Below, piece by piece: positions 54,455-64,000 of a stretch of DNA of 64,000 bases. The notes below the pieces were generated by a model. The model had not been told where the DNA came from. It did no database searches and was given only the letters and a program-made list of their open reading frames with translations. How positions within the stretch are numbered: position 1 is the stretch's first letter; every line of letters starts with the position of its first letter. Position numbers and translations under genes: made by a program. The DNA is from Immersiella caudata (taxonomy: Eukaryota > Ascomycota > Sordariomycetes > Sordariales > Lasiosphaeriaceae): positions 744,001-808,000 of the forward strand of contig JAULSU010000005.1 of assembly GCA_030512335.1 (NCBI GenBank), in the 5' to 3' direction.

Positions 54455-56380
54455 ATGGCCCACAGCAAGATGAAGCAACTACGGATGGCGCTGGAGGACC
54501 TCGTGCTCCAGGCTGGCTTGGTCGTCATTTCATCGTTGTTACTGGTCGTCATCCTGCTTTTTACCCTGGCCACCGCCTGGGCCGAGTTCTCGTCGGATCA
54601 CCAGCAGCCGATGCCGATGAGCTGGTGGCTAAGCGCTGATGTCGGGACCACCATCCTCATTGTTCGCGTCCTCCAGGGACTGCTGACCGCAACTGCCACC
54701 GCTGCCATCAGCAACGCTTTTACTCGTCTGCACTGGCGTGGGATGCACGCATCTGGGGGCCTCAGGTTGATCGATCTCGTCGCGTTATCACCAACCACAC
54801 TGTTCTCGGGCACTGTCCGCGTCATTCTGAGCCCCAACTCGGAAAAAGCTGCGCGGATTTGGGCCGCCTTTCGGTGTGTTTTCAAACAGATTGCCTGTTC
54901 ATTCTTCAATCTGACACTTGTTCCGTGCTCAGACTATGCCTCACGGCACTCCCATGGCTTGGAGGATTGCTCCTGTTCGGTAATAATCTCCAAGTCACAA
55001 CTTGACGGAGATGATCACTGAAACATTTCAACAGCACGAACTTCTCTCATCACCGTGTTTGACACCGCGACAGTGTACGACGTCACCGCGGGAATTGGGC
55101 CGTTCAACGGCTCATATGTCCTCCCGTTCCTAGCAAAGTGGCACGACGTCGATAACGTCACAACAGTTCCGTACAGCTATTCTTCCGTCGTTCACAATCT
55201 TATCACCAATACTCTTTTCTCCACGGTGGGGGACCCCATTCAATGCCAACGTTCCAATCGGGATCTTGAGTGCGCTTCTTACATCTTGTCCGGTGGATTG
55301 AGTATGGCAGCGCCATGGACACCGTCCGGAATGCCCGATTACCCGTTAGTGCGGATACCAAAGGTTCCCGCCATCCAACTTGAGTTCCAGGGTCGATCAG
55401 GCCTCAAAAGCTTTGCCACCGATGACTGCACGCTCTTCGGGTCCAATGACACCCTGATCGCCGCTGAGTTCTGTCTGTCCGTGACTAACGACGGCGCCAT
55501 CCACGCGGGCAAGTACCCCCTCTTCGGACACACAGCTTCCATCGCCATGGACAATCGCTGACACCCGTAGGCAGGCTTGTTCCTCTGCAACGGCATTTCC
55601 GACAACACCTGCATCACCCCCTCAACCGGGCCCCAACCCAACCTTACAACCACCTTCTCCATCCACACCCTCACAACCACGCTCCTAACCTCCCGCTCCA
55701 ACCTGACCATCCTCTCCCTCTCCTCCACATCACCACCCACACCCTTCTCCTTCAACGCCTCCTCCCTCTCCGCTTACCGCTCATCCCTCGCCTGGCTCCT
55801 CGATTACCCCCGCTCCGGTATCCCCGCCCCGTCCTCTATCCTTGAGATATTCTGGTCTAACCAGGCATCTCTCTCCGACCCCTTTATCGACGGCGTTATC
55901 CTCCAGTCGTTTCGATCCCTCCTTGCCTTTCCCATTTGGCTGTTCAATGCCAACAATTACGGGAATACCCAGATAAAGGGGCAGGTTCTCAACTCGAATT
56001 TGCCAGCCGAGTTTTACACCAAAGCGGGGGTGGTGAAACCGCTGGTGAAGTTGAAGTTTGACAAGTGGTTGGTTGCTGGGTTTGTGGCGCTTGAGGGCGT
56101 GGTGCTGGTTGTGCTCTGGGGGGCGTTGGTGTGGCTGTTTGTCCCTTGGGGTTCTCGGGCTGTGAAGCATGGGGCTAGTACGGCGTTTCCGGTGGTGGAT
56201 TGGCTGTTTGGGGCGGAGGCGGATGCAAGTGAAGTAGTAGGGAGCGATGAGATTGGATTGGCGGGGAGTAAGGAAGTTGTTGAGCGGTTTGGGGGGGTTA
56301 GAGTTCATGCCGCGTCGGGATCTGACAAGGGACTGGCGAGGCAGCGGAAGGCAATTCCCGCGCCAGTGTCTGAATGGTAG
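54455..56380 (+). CDS. Fungal multi-pass membrane protein with large lumenal domain
   Basis: Exons 54455-54873, 54933-54979, 55035-55508 and 55575-56380 give 581 aa. The third intron uses a GC donor (GCAAGT) with acceptor GTAGGCAG; only that choice keeps IHAG-LFLCNG in frame. Helices are at AGLVVISSLLLVVILLFTLATAW, TILIVRVLQGLLTATATAAI, LCLTALPWLGGLLLF (made by the 47-nt exon) and WLVAGFVALEGVVLVVLWGALVWLFV. Between the third and last helix is about 340 aa with Asn-x-Ser/Thr sites (NGSYV, NVTT, NDTL, NLTT, NLTI, NASS) and several Cys, so it should face the lumen or outside. The C-terminal 90 aa are polar. I do not know the family's function. The start is the first ATG giving a full frame; an upstream exon is possible. 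Confidence 0.75.
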
Positions 56381-56606
56381 AGTTGGGGTGCCTGTTTGGC
56401 CGGTTAGGTAGTGAGTATTGAGAGTTTTCATGAGAATGGAGAAGGCCGCGCTTCTTCGACACTTGAAAGTGAATCAATACGACATTCGTGTTGACTGTGC
56501 TCAACATCAAGAGGCCGGGCGCCTCAGCCCTAATGTCCGAGACAGTATATCCCCTGACCATCGCCAAATCAAAATTCCTCTCTTAGGGATACTCTCGTCT
56601 CGTCTC

Positions 56607-57584
56607 TCACTGCAAATTCACAAACAGCCCTCCATCCACCAGCAACTGAGCCCCTGTCACATACCCACTCAACTCATCGCAGGCCAAAAACACCGCTGGT
56701 CCCCCCATGTCCGCCGGCTCCCCGATTCTGCCCAGCGGAATCCTCCCCTCCATGTACTTCCTCTTCCCCTCCTCCTTGAGATCCTCCTCATTCAGCTCTA
56801 TCCAAAGTCAGCTCATCTCCCTTCACCCATCCCCGAATCTTCCAATCCCAGAAAAAGAATACTCACGCGTCCTAACAGTCCCTGGCAACAACGCATTACA
56901 CCGAACCCCCCACTTCCCCAAAGCAACCGCACAACTCTGCATCAAGCTCGTGATCCCCGCCTTGGTCGGCGTGTAGTGACACTGTCCACCACCCCCAACC
57001 AACGCACTGATCGACGATATCCCAATGATGCTCCCCCCCGGTGGATCTTGCCCTCTCACCATCTGCCTCGCCGCGGCTTGAACTACATAAAACGCCCCGT
57101 CGAGATTCGTCCTGACGGTATTTTCATAGAGCGCGGCGTCGAGGTCGAGAAACTCGGCAAAGGTGCAGATGCCTGCGTTGGACACGAGGATGTCGAGACG
57201 GGAGGCGGAGAAGGTGGACAGGGTGAAGGCTACGAGGGTGGTGCCGGTGGCGGGGTCGCGGATGTCGCCGGGGAGGTGGGCGATGCGGCCGGGCAGGGAG
57301 GAGGCTTCGGAGAGGAGGGAGGCGAGGTGGGGGGTGTCCTGAGGGAGGTTGAGGTGGTTGATGGCGACGTTGCAGCCTTGTTTGAGGAAGGCTAGGGTTA
57401 CTGGGGGGGTGTTAGTTGAGGTTGGTATGTGGTTTAAAGAGGTATGTATTTGGTCTTGGCTCTGGGGTTGGAAGGGAGAGAAGGGGGGAATAGTGTTGGA
57501 GTGTAACGTACTGGCTCGGCCGATGCCGGTGGTACCGCCCGTAACGATGGCAGTTTTGCCGGCGAGGAGGTTCGTTGCGGGCAT
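56607..57584 (-). CDS. LRA1: L-rhamnose-1-dehydrogenase (SDR family)
   Basis: This short-chain dehydrogenase oxidises L-rhamnose to L-rhamnono-lactone, the first step of the fungal non-phosphorylated L-rhamnose pathway. Exons 57512-57584, 56867-57400 and 56607-56797 (introns 111 and 69 nt) give 265 aa. The Rossmann motif is GKTAIVTGGTTGIGRAI, the structural motif is VSNAGIC, the catalytic Ser lies in IIGISSISALVGG and the Tyr/Lys pair is HYTPTKAGI. The C-terminus follows yeast Lra1 closely: RCNALLPGTVRTQLNEEDLK, KRKYMEGRIPLGRIGEP, GAQLLVDGGLFVNLQ. The neighbouring rhamnonate dehydratase supports the substrate. Substrate specificity is inferred from the C-terminal match and context. Confidence 0.88.
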
Positions 57585-58527
57585 GTTGAGTGAAGGATGC
57601 ACTGTGGCTGCTGCGGGTTGGAAGTGAGAGGTGATGCTGGTGTTCAGATATGATGGGTGTCACGGTAGGACAGAGAAGCGGACACGGGTCATCAGCATGA
57701 ATAAGAGAGTACTTCACTGAGGGGGTAACAGTGTTAATTCCGTCTCGTGGAAATATCGCTGAATTCCTCAGGCTCTTAGTAAATCTTTGAGATGATTGAA
57801 GGGGAAGGGGTGAGATGTGGTCGCAAAGTCTGGACCGATGTAACCTGTGCACCCTGTGCACCCGTTTACATCCTTCCGCATGCCCGGGAGCGGCCCACGC
57901 ACGAAGCGAGAGGATCCATCCCATACGGGGGGCACATTCGCGGACGGAATATCAGATGGAAATACCCGTTGGTTGCATTTAGCCAGGGCCCACAACACCG
58001 AACGGCTTACAGGGGGGCACCCCGCCATAGTACCTCGGCCTCAATTGCAGCGAGCAATGGCAGGGGAACTTGCGACTTCACTCTTCCGTCTCCGGGGGCG
58101 CCGTCGGGAAAAAACATCGGGTCTGTGAATCCCTCCGGAGATTACCGAGGCCGTTGCCGAATGACAGGAGAACACTTGCTGTAGGTCCCGTCACGGCGTC
58201 CGACTCGGCTGCGGTTGGCCGCGATGTGGCTGCCCGCTTGGGAGCGGCAGGCCGCATGACGTCAGTCCGCTCCTTGGACGAGATCGGGCTTGTGGTTCAC
58301 GACGACAACGTGTGTCGGCAAAGTCAGGGAACGCAAAGAAACAATAGACCCATGACGCTGATGATGTGTTAAATGATCATACGCTCCCATCCGGTTTCGC
58401 CATGTGGTGCAGATCCTGCTGCCGCATCAAACGCATGCCATCTCGTTTCCGCCAAGAGACACCCCAGACTGCGCCACTGAACCAGCGCTTTGGCCTGTTG
58501 ACCCACCCCCCCCCCCCCCTGTTACTC
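57585..58527. other. Intergenic between rhamnose genes
   Basis: Promoter of LRA1 (minus) and 3' UTR of LRA3. A C14 run lies at 58506-58519, just after the LRA3 stop. No gene is supported. Confidence 0.5.
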
Positions 58528-59972
58528 CTACTCCTTAACCTCCAGTGACTTATCAGACTCGACATCGGGTGGCGTTGGGGGACGCAGCCCGTTCGTGGGC
58601 GGTGGCGACAAGAGATACGTGCTGGGAATGAGCTTGGCCCTGGCAACTGGGTTGAGGGTGAGGCCAAAGCCGGGCTTGTCGAGGTCCTGCGCTGTCAAGA
58701 ACCCCTTGGTAGGGATTGGCTCGTCAACAAAGAGATCACCAAACACTGGCAGCACGCTCTTGCCGTCGGGCGAGTTTGCAAGATACTCTTGGAACGGCGT
58801 GTTTGGCTGGCTGATGACAAAGTGGTAGCTGTAAGGGCCGCTCGCGTGCGGGACAACGGGAATGTCGTAGGCGGCAGCCATGGCGGCCACCTTGAGCAGC
58901 TCCGTCATACCGCCAAGCCACATCACGTCTGGCTGGATAATGTCGAGGTTGCGACCCTCGATCAGCTTGCGGAAGCCGTAGCGCGAGTACTCGTGCTCGC
59001 CCGTGGTGAACTTGAGCGTGGGATGTGCGCGCTTGATCTGCTCGAAGCCGTCCGTGTCATCGGGGCTCAGGCACTCCTCCCACCAGTTGATGTTGAGGTC
59101 CTGGCACTGCTTCGCAATCTCAATGGTGTACGAAACGTTGAGCGACATGTAACAGTCAACCATGAGCGGGAAGTCTGGGCCCACAGACTCGCGGTGCTTG
59201 CGCAGGAACTCGACATTCTTCTTGAGACCGGCGTGCCCCTCTTCAGGGCAGTAAGGGAGCGGCACTTTGGCGCCCCAGAACCCCATGTCCCTGGCAGCTT
59301 GAGGCTCTGGCCCCGTGCAGTAGAAGTCGATACGGTCCTTGGTAGCCCCTCCGATGAGCTTGTAGACGGGCTCGTTGCGCAGCTTGCCCAGCAGGTCCCA
59401 CAGCGCCAGATCGATGACGGAGATGACGGCTACGGGCAGACCCTTGCGTCCGTAGAACATGGAGGCGCGGTACATTTGCTCGAACAGGTGGTTGGTGTTT
59501 CGGGGATCCGCCCCGATCAAGAAGCGCTCAAAGTGTTGGTGGACGAGCCAGCATGCCGGCGGCCCTTGGTTTTGCAAGTCAGTACCGGCATAACCCAACA
59601 TCCAACCGGTGTCACCTACCTCCAAAGCCAGTAGCGAAGCCAACGGTGCCATCGCTAGCCTCAATCTCGAGAAAGAAGGACCCGAGGACGTTGATGCCCC
59701 AGCTGGTTCTCGACGTCCGGTACTTCTCCCACTGCGAGCACGGCGTCGAGATGGGGGAGTCGATCAGCCTGTTGAGTCAGGTCACCACGTTAACAGCCAT
59801 CAAAGCAAGCGCTACTTACCAATGGCCACCCTTGACATTGTGGTAATCGCCGCCTGGATATGTTAGAAGATGGAGCAAGCTTGAGGTAGAGCTGCAACAA
59901 ACCTGAGCCAACTCCTCCGATCACGAAGGACCGTATGCTCTTGATGGTCGGGAACTGTCTTACCGAAGCCAT
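58528..59972 (-). CDS. LRA3: L-rhamnonate dehydratase (enolase superfamily)
   Basis: It dehydrates L-rhamnonate to 2-keto-3-deoxy-L-rhamnonate. Exons 59903-59972, 59820-59853 (34 nt), 59620-59768 and 58528-59564 give 429 aa with all phases matching. The N-terminal capping domain reads IKSIRSFVIGGVGSGGDYHN, WLIDSPISTPCSQWEKYRTS and FFLEIEASDGTVGFATGFGG. The barrel carries the expected metal ligands and catalytic residues: Asp in FPLMVDCYMSLN, Glu in WWEECLSPDD, Glu in TTGEHEYSRYGF and His in PVVPHASGPYSYHF. These match the rhamnonate dehydratase branch of the mandelate-racemase group. The last 30 residues (PPPTNGLRPPTPPDVESDKS) are a low-complexity tail. TATATATCC lies 75 bp upstream of the ATG. 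Naming follows the yeast LRA scheme. Confidence 0.92.
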
Positions 59973-62135
59973 GGTGACGAATGAGGGGACGTCTGACGAG
60001 CACGAAGCAGAGGAGGAAGGGCTGGAAGGAGGGCTGGGGCAGGATATATACTACCGAGTCCATGTGAATGACAGCCTTGGGGCACATCTCCTGGGACCAA
60101 CACTAATACTGTGAATGGGCCCACTGTGAATCGGTGCGGATCTAGCGCCGACCCCTACACGGGATGGCTTCGGGCGGAGTCGCCAGAGAAATGCCCGGTG
60201 ATAGGTGCGGGTACAAAAAGCTCCTTTGTTCGTGCCGGCTTTGCCCATCTTTCTTGGTTGGGAAAGGAACCGGTGGGGGTCGTGGGCCCGGGGGTGGTGA
60301 CGAGGGGACAAATAGCAAGCAAACGGATGGTAGGTCGGGACGTGATACACCGACACACAGGTACCCATCCCGTGAAACCTGGGCCGGCGTGGCAGTATTG
60401 CCGTGGAGGGTGGCCCGAAACGTGGGAAGCGTGGAGCCGGCATGCCATGGTCGTCGAACCCCGCTCGCCCACCTCTGGGACTTCCTGCCAGGATGGCCGC
60501 TTCGGGGATCGCGCTGAACGGGAAGGGAACAAGGCCCTGGGCTGAAAGGTTGACCTGTCAACTTTTTCTACTTGTTGAGCGCATGACGGAAGGTGGCGAC
60601 GGGCCACTGGCCGGGTTGCCCGCTCTATGACGCCGCCGACGAGATCCTGTAGGTGATAAGGGTAGCCCACACCGCGCCCCGTGCCCGCCCACGCCGTCTC
60701 GTTCGGGTTGCTTCAGGCCCCACCCGGACCGCTGCGGCGCCACGAGCCTCACTTGCGAGCGATCCCTGCACCTGGGAGCTGGGACACCGCTATCGCGCAA
60801 CTTTGGGCATCGATCCGAAGGCGCTGTCCATGCTGTGCGCCCGAAGCCTTTGCGCTTACGTTTCTCGCCCGCCAAAATTGGCCAGCCAGAGCCTGAGGTG
60901 AAGTTCTCCAACAGGCTTTTGGTTTGGGTTGCATGCGCCTTCCGACCATCCGACCTTGCAGGCTGCTGCAAGTAATCCGTGCGAGACGACTGGAGGATGG
61001 TATGTTGGTAGCTGCGAGCTGCGTGCCCGGATGGTGGCATTCAGCTGTCGACCCAATGCATGGTGCATGCCCGCCGCCCACGTGTTGTCGGCAGGAGAAT
61101 GTCTCTCATCCCATCCGCCGATCGAATTCGGACCTAGCACGTTGGAAAGAGGTAAGGCGCGCGTCGTGAACCCTCACCGCCCGGAGCCGGTCCGACCGGT
61201 CGGTCACCTGGATGCTCTGACTCGGGTCCTCTTGCTTCCCCTCCTCCCCGTTGCTCCTCTCTGTTGGCGGGGTGTGTGGACGGAGAACCAGACAGAGCTG
61301 CATCCTTTCGTTGCCGGTTGGGAATTAGGAATTTGCGCAATATCGAAGTGGGTGACTTGCCCGGCACATCTGGGTAACCGATCAACCCGCCGGCAGACTG
61401 GCAGGTTCGTTCAGCCGCCTGCTGTTGACGGCTTCACCAAACAACCATGCAAAGAGAACAGCGCTCGGGTGAAAATTTAGTGGGGAGGCTTGCAGTTTCC
61501 CCGAATGCCCCGCAATCTCGCTTCCCCACACAACCAAATCCTCGTCCCCAGTCATCGCTCTCGTTGAGCCGCTGGTTGTGGAGGTGAGGAGAGCGCACGG
61601 CAGGTATGCCCGGTGGCCGGCAACCGGGTGCGCGACAACTGGCACGACGAGCCAACCGCAAGTCGCACAGGTTGGGCTGAATAAAAACGGCCGAGCGCCT
61701 CCAGCTCTCCACTGCCCACGCTCCCGCTCGCTCTCCCGCTCATCATTACCCCGAACCGCCCTCCCGGTGAAATCATCGCGCTCTCCTGCGGCAGCATTCC
61801 GTCGGACTCGCCTGTGCCTGCGCCTGTGCCTGGCCAATTTTGGCCACACCCAAGACCCGTCCACAAGCGCGCGAGTCGGGCCACCGCCGCTCAGCACGCC
61901 GAGGCCCGATCGACTGCTGCGACTGCGACGTTTAGACTGTCCGTCTGACACTCCCTGTGCGCATCCGTCGGCTCGGTAGGGTCGGCTTTCGTTGGCGCGG
62001 ATCGCCCGCCCCCGCTCCACCGCACCGCACACCTGCCGCTAGCCCGCTCGCCTGGCGAGCGCGACGATACCTTGAGGCGCGAGAGTTGTGCGCCTCCGCA
62101 ATTGCGCTGCCGCCCGCCGGCGCTGGACCGTCATA
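59973..62135. promoter_or_regulatory. Divergent promoter region LRA3 / Zn2Cys6 regulator
   Basis: 2.16 kb separate the two start codons. A TATA box for LRA3 is at 60045-60050 (minus GTATATATCC). The rest is GC-rich with no supported gene. Binding sites for the regulator would be expected here, but I cannot name its motif. Confidence 0.5.
60045..60050 (-). promoter_or_regulatory. TATA box of LRA3
   Basis: TATATA read toward LRA3 in the context GTAGTATATATCC, about 75 bp before the start codon. Confidence 0.55.
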
Positions 62136-64000
62136 ATGATGCAAGCGCAACCTCGGTACAATGGGCACCAACAATCGCACTCGTCGCCGCACTCCTCCCA
62201 CAACAATGCCGACAACGGGGACAGCGACGACGGGGGGCAGCAGAGCGGGGACGATCTCGACAACGATCTAGACGAGCACGGCGATCCAGTGCGCCCCGGC
62301 AAGCGCAAGCGGCCAATATCGGTGTCGTGAGTGCTCATCTTTACTGTCGCGGTCTTCGGGCATCTTGATTGAGGCTCGAGGAGCCCCCCCCCCCCCCCCC
62401 CCCCCCCTTTTTTTTTTTTTTTTTTTTTGGCTTTTATGCTTCATTGAGAGAGCGTCGCATGCTAGAACATCGACGGGTTTCTGCGCAGAGCGCTAGAGTA
62501 GATCGCCGACTGACAGTTGCGTCTCTAGATGCGAACTCTGCAAGCAGCGGAAAGTACGTTCTCTCCATTCTTGTCATGATGCCATGTCTGCGCAATTGAT
62601 GTGCTACGAGAACGTTGCTAACGATATCTTGAAGGTTAAATGCGACCGCGGCCAACCGTCCTGTGGCTGGTGTACGCGAAACGGCGCAATCTGCGAATAC
62701 AAGGAGCGCAAGAAGCCAGGGCTTCGGGCAGGCTATGGCAGGGAGCTGGAGCAGCGGCTCGACAAGCTCGAATCGATACTGCGAACACACTCCGACATCC
62801 TGCAAGCCCACGTCACGTCGCATACGAGTCCAACGAGCCGCCACAGCAACGCTAGCAACATCTCATATCCGGCGCCTCAGAGTCTCAGGGGAAGCCTGCC
62901 TAGCGATCAGGGTACCCCTCGAGAGCCAGGACCACCGGCTTCCCTTCGGCCGGGCACTGATCCAACTAGGACGCCGCAAGCTGAAACAGCTTTGTTCTTG
63001 CAAAGAGCGCAGCCGCCAGATTTCGCCATGACGCCCACAGCAAGGGCTCATGATGGCGTGGCTGGGGCGGCCAGCGTCCCGTCAATGATGGGCCCGAGCA
63101 CAGCGGTGCAGGAGTACTACGGGACACCTACACAAGACATACGCTCGCCAACCATGAGCGTGTCGCGAAGTCAGGGGCAGGTGTCGGACCAAGATCTTCC
63201 GCCGTACGACCTCTTGTTCGCTCTTGTGGACCTGTACTTCAAGCATATCAACACATGGTGCCCAATACTTCACCGAAAACGCACCCTCGACTCGCTATTC
63301 GGACCCTCGATGATCGACGAGGAGGACAAGATACTGCTTCATGCCATCGTTGCGACCACGCTGAGGTACTCGACCGACCCAAGGCTGACAGACGAAACCA
63401 GGCGCAGGTACCACGACGTCTCGAAGCAACGGGTGCTTCTCTACGGCATGGGGAACTCATCGGTCAAATCGCTCCAGGCCCTTGTCGTGCTAGCTCTAGA
63501 CCTCTGTGGAAGCGGCAATGGACCACCAGGTTGGAACATCATGGCTCTCATCACTCGTGCTGTGGTGCAGCTTGGGTTGGCTGTAGAGGACAACTCCTTA
63601 TCTGTCTCTCCCAACTTCCAGTCCATCTACACCCTACGAGCCATGATTCTCCCTGAGCCGCGCGACTTCATCGAGGAGGAATCACGACGACGACTCTTTT
63701 GGATGATCTACTTGCTTGACCGATATGCCACTATCGCCACGGCCTTCGAGTTTGCTCTCGACGACCGGGAAATCGATCGCGCCTTACCATGTCGAGACGA
63801 TCTCTGGGTCCGGAACCAAAAGGTCGAGACGAGGTGGTTTCGAACCGACGAAGGACGTCCGAGCGACACATTGATCAACGGCAACCCGCCCGAGTTTGAG
63901 GTCAACAAACCAGAGAACCTCGGCGCTTTCAGCTATTACGTCGAGATATTGGGCATCCTTTCCAAGATCCACAAGTTTCTCAAGCAGCCAGTCGATATCA
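62136..64000 (+). CDS. Zn2Cys6 transcription factor, 3' truncated by window
   Basis: Exons 62136-62326, 62529-62553 (25 nt) and 62635 to beyond the window (introns 202 and 81 nt). The N-terminus is His/Ser/Asp-rich, then basic (RPGKRKRPIS). The binuclear zinc cluster is assembled across both introns: CELCKQRKVKCDRGQPSCGWCTRNGAICEY, with six cysteines in CX2CX6CX5CX2CX6C spacing. A linker and a coiled coil follow (RELEQRLDKLESILRTH). The fungal-specific middle homology region starts near PYDLLFALVDLYFKHINTWCPILH and includes RRRLFWMIYLLDRY. Divergence from LRA3 suggests it is the regulator of rhamnose catabolism (RhaR in Aspergillus, PDR-2 in Neurospora). That role is inferred from position. 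The stop codon lies outside. Confidence 0.88.
62384..62428. repeat. C24-T21 homopolymer block in intron 1
   Basis: 24 consecutive C then 21 consecutive T sit in the first intron of the Zn2Cys6 gene, upstream of the exon that supplies the first two zinc-cluster cysteines. It explains the intron's 202-nt length. Confidence 0.95.

Noticed and set aside
1..64000. CRISPR array, bacterial operon or phage elements
   Set aside because: The window is eukaryotic; no spaced palindromic repeats or prokaryotic gene organisation are present.

Overview
The window looks like nuclear DNA of a filamentous ascomycete, most likely a Sordariomycete. Genes are split by short GT-AG introns (about 50-110 nt, often with a CTGAC or CTAAC branch site). 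There is an intron-bearing tRNA, and the accessory families are typical of Pezizomycotina: HET domain, PTH11-like receptors, DUF6594, GMC oxidoreductase, fungal BTB, proteinase-K-type subtilase and Zn2Cys6 regulator. The species cannot be named from sequence alone. All exon models are hand-built from reading frame, splice motifs and remembered family sequences; none is transcript-verified.

Layout. 0-16 kb is a housekeeping stretch: an unknown small gene, BET3 (TRAPP subunit) divergent from a U5 snRNP WD40 protein (cwf17/SNRNP40), a conserved two-pass membrane protein, a seven-zinc-knuckle Gis2/Byr3/CNBP-type RNA-binding protein, and tRNA-Thr(CGU). 16.5-35 kb is an accessory zone rich in relics: a frame-broken PTH11-like receptor, a decayed Ser/Thr-rich membrane protein, a HET-domain protein fused to 16 almost identical ankyrin repeats, a tandem of small orphan genes, a GH16 glucanase, a frame-broken DUF6594 gene, an intact PTH11-like receptor and a truncated GMC oxidoreductase. 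35-54 kb mixes an F-box-like protein, a secreted subtilisin, a BTB relic, a secreted NTF2-like protein, a coiled-coil protein and a probable GPI-anchored surface protein. 54-64 kb holds a membrane protein and an apparent L-rhamnose catabolic locus: L-rhamnose dehydrogenase (LRA1), L-rhamnonate dehydratase (LRA3) and, divergent from the dehydratase, a Zn2Cys6 regulator that runs off the window.

How the genes work together. The rhamnose genes give the clearest shared pathway: the first oxidation and the dehydration step sit beside a probable pathway-specific activator. The most interesting locus is the HET-ankyrin gene at 19-22.4 kb. Its repeat array is homogenised at DNA level, its variation is concentrated at a few positions of each repeat, and its present stop codon cuts a longer ancestral array. 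This is what one expects of a fungal allorecognition or immune receptor under repeat turnover, here without the usual NACHT/NB-ARC module.
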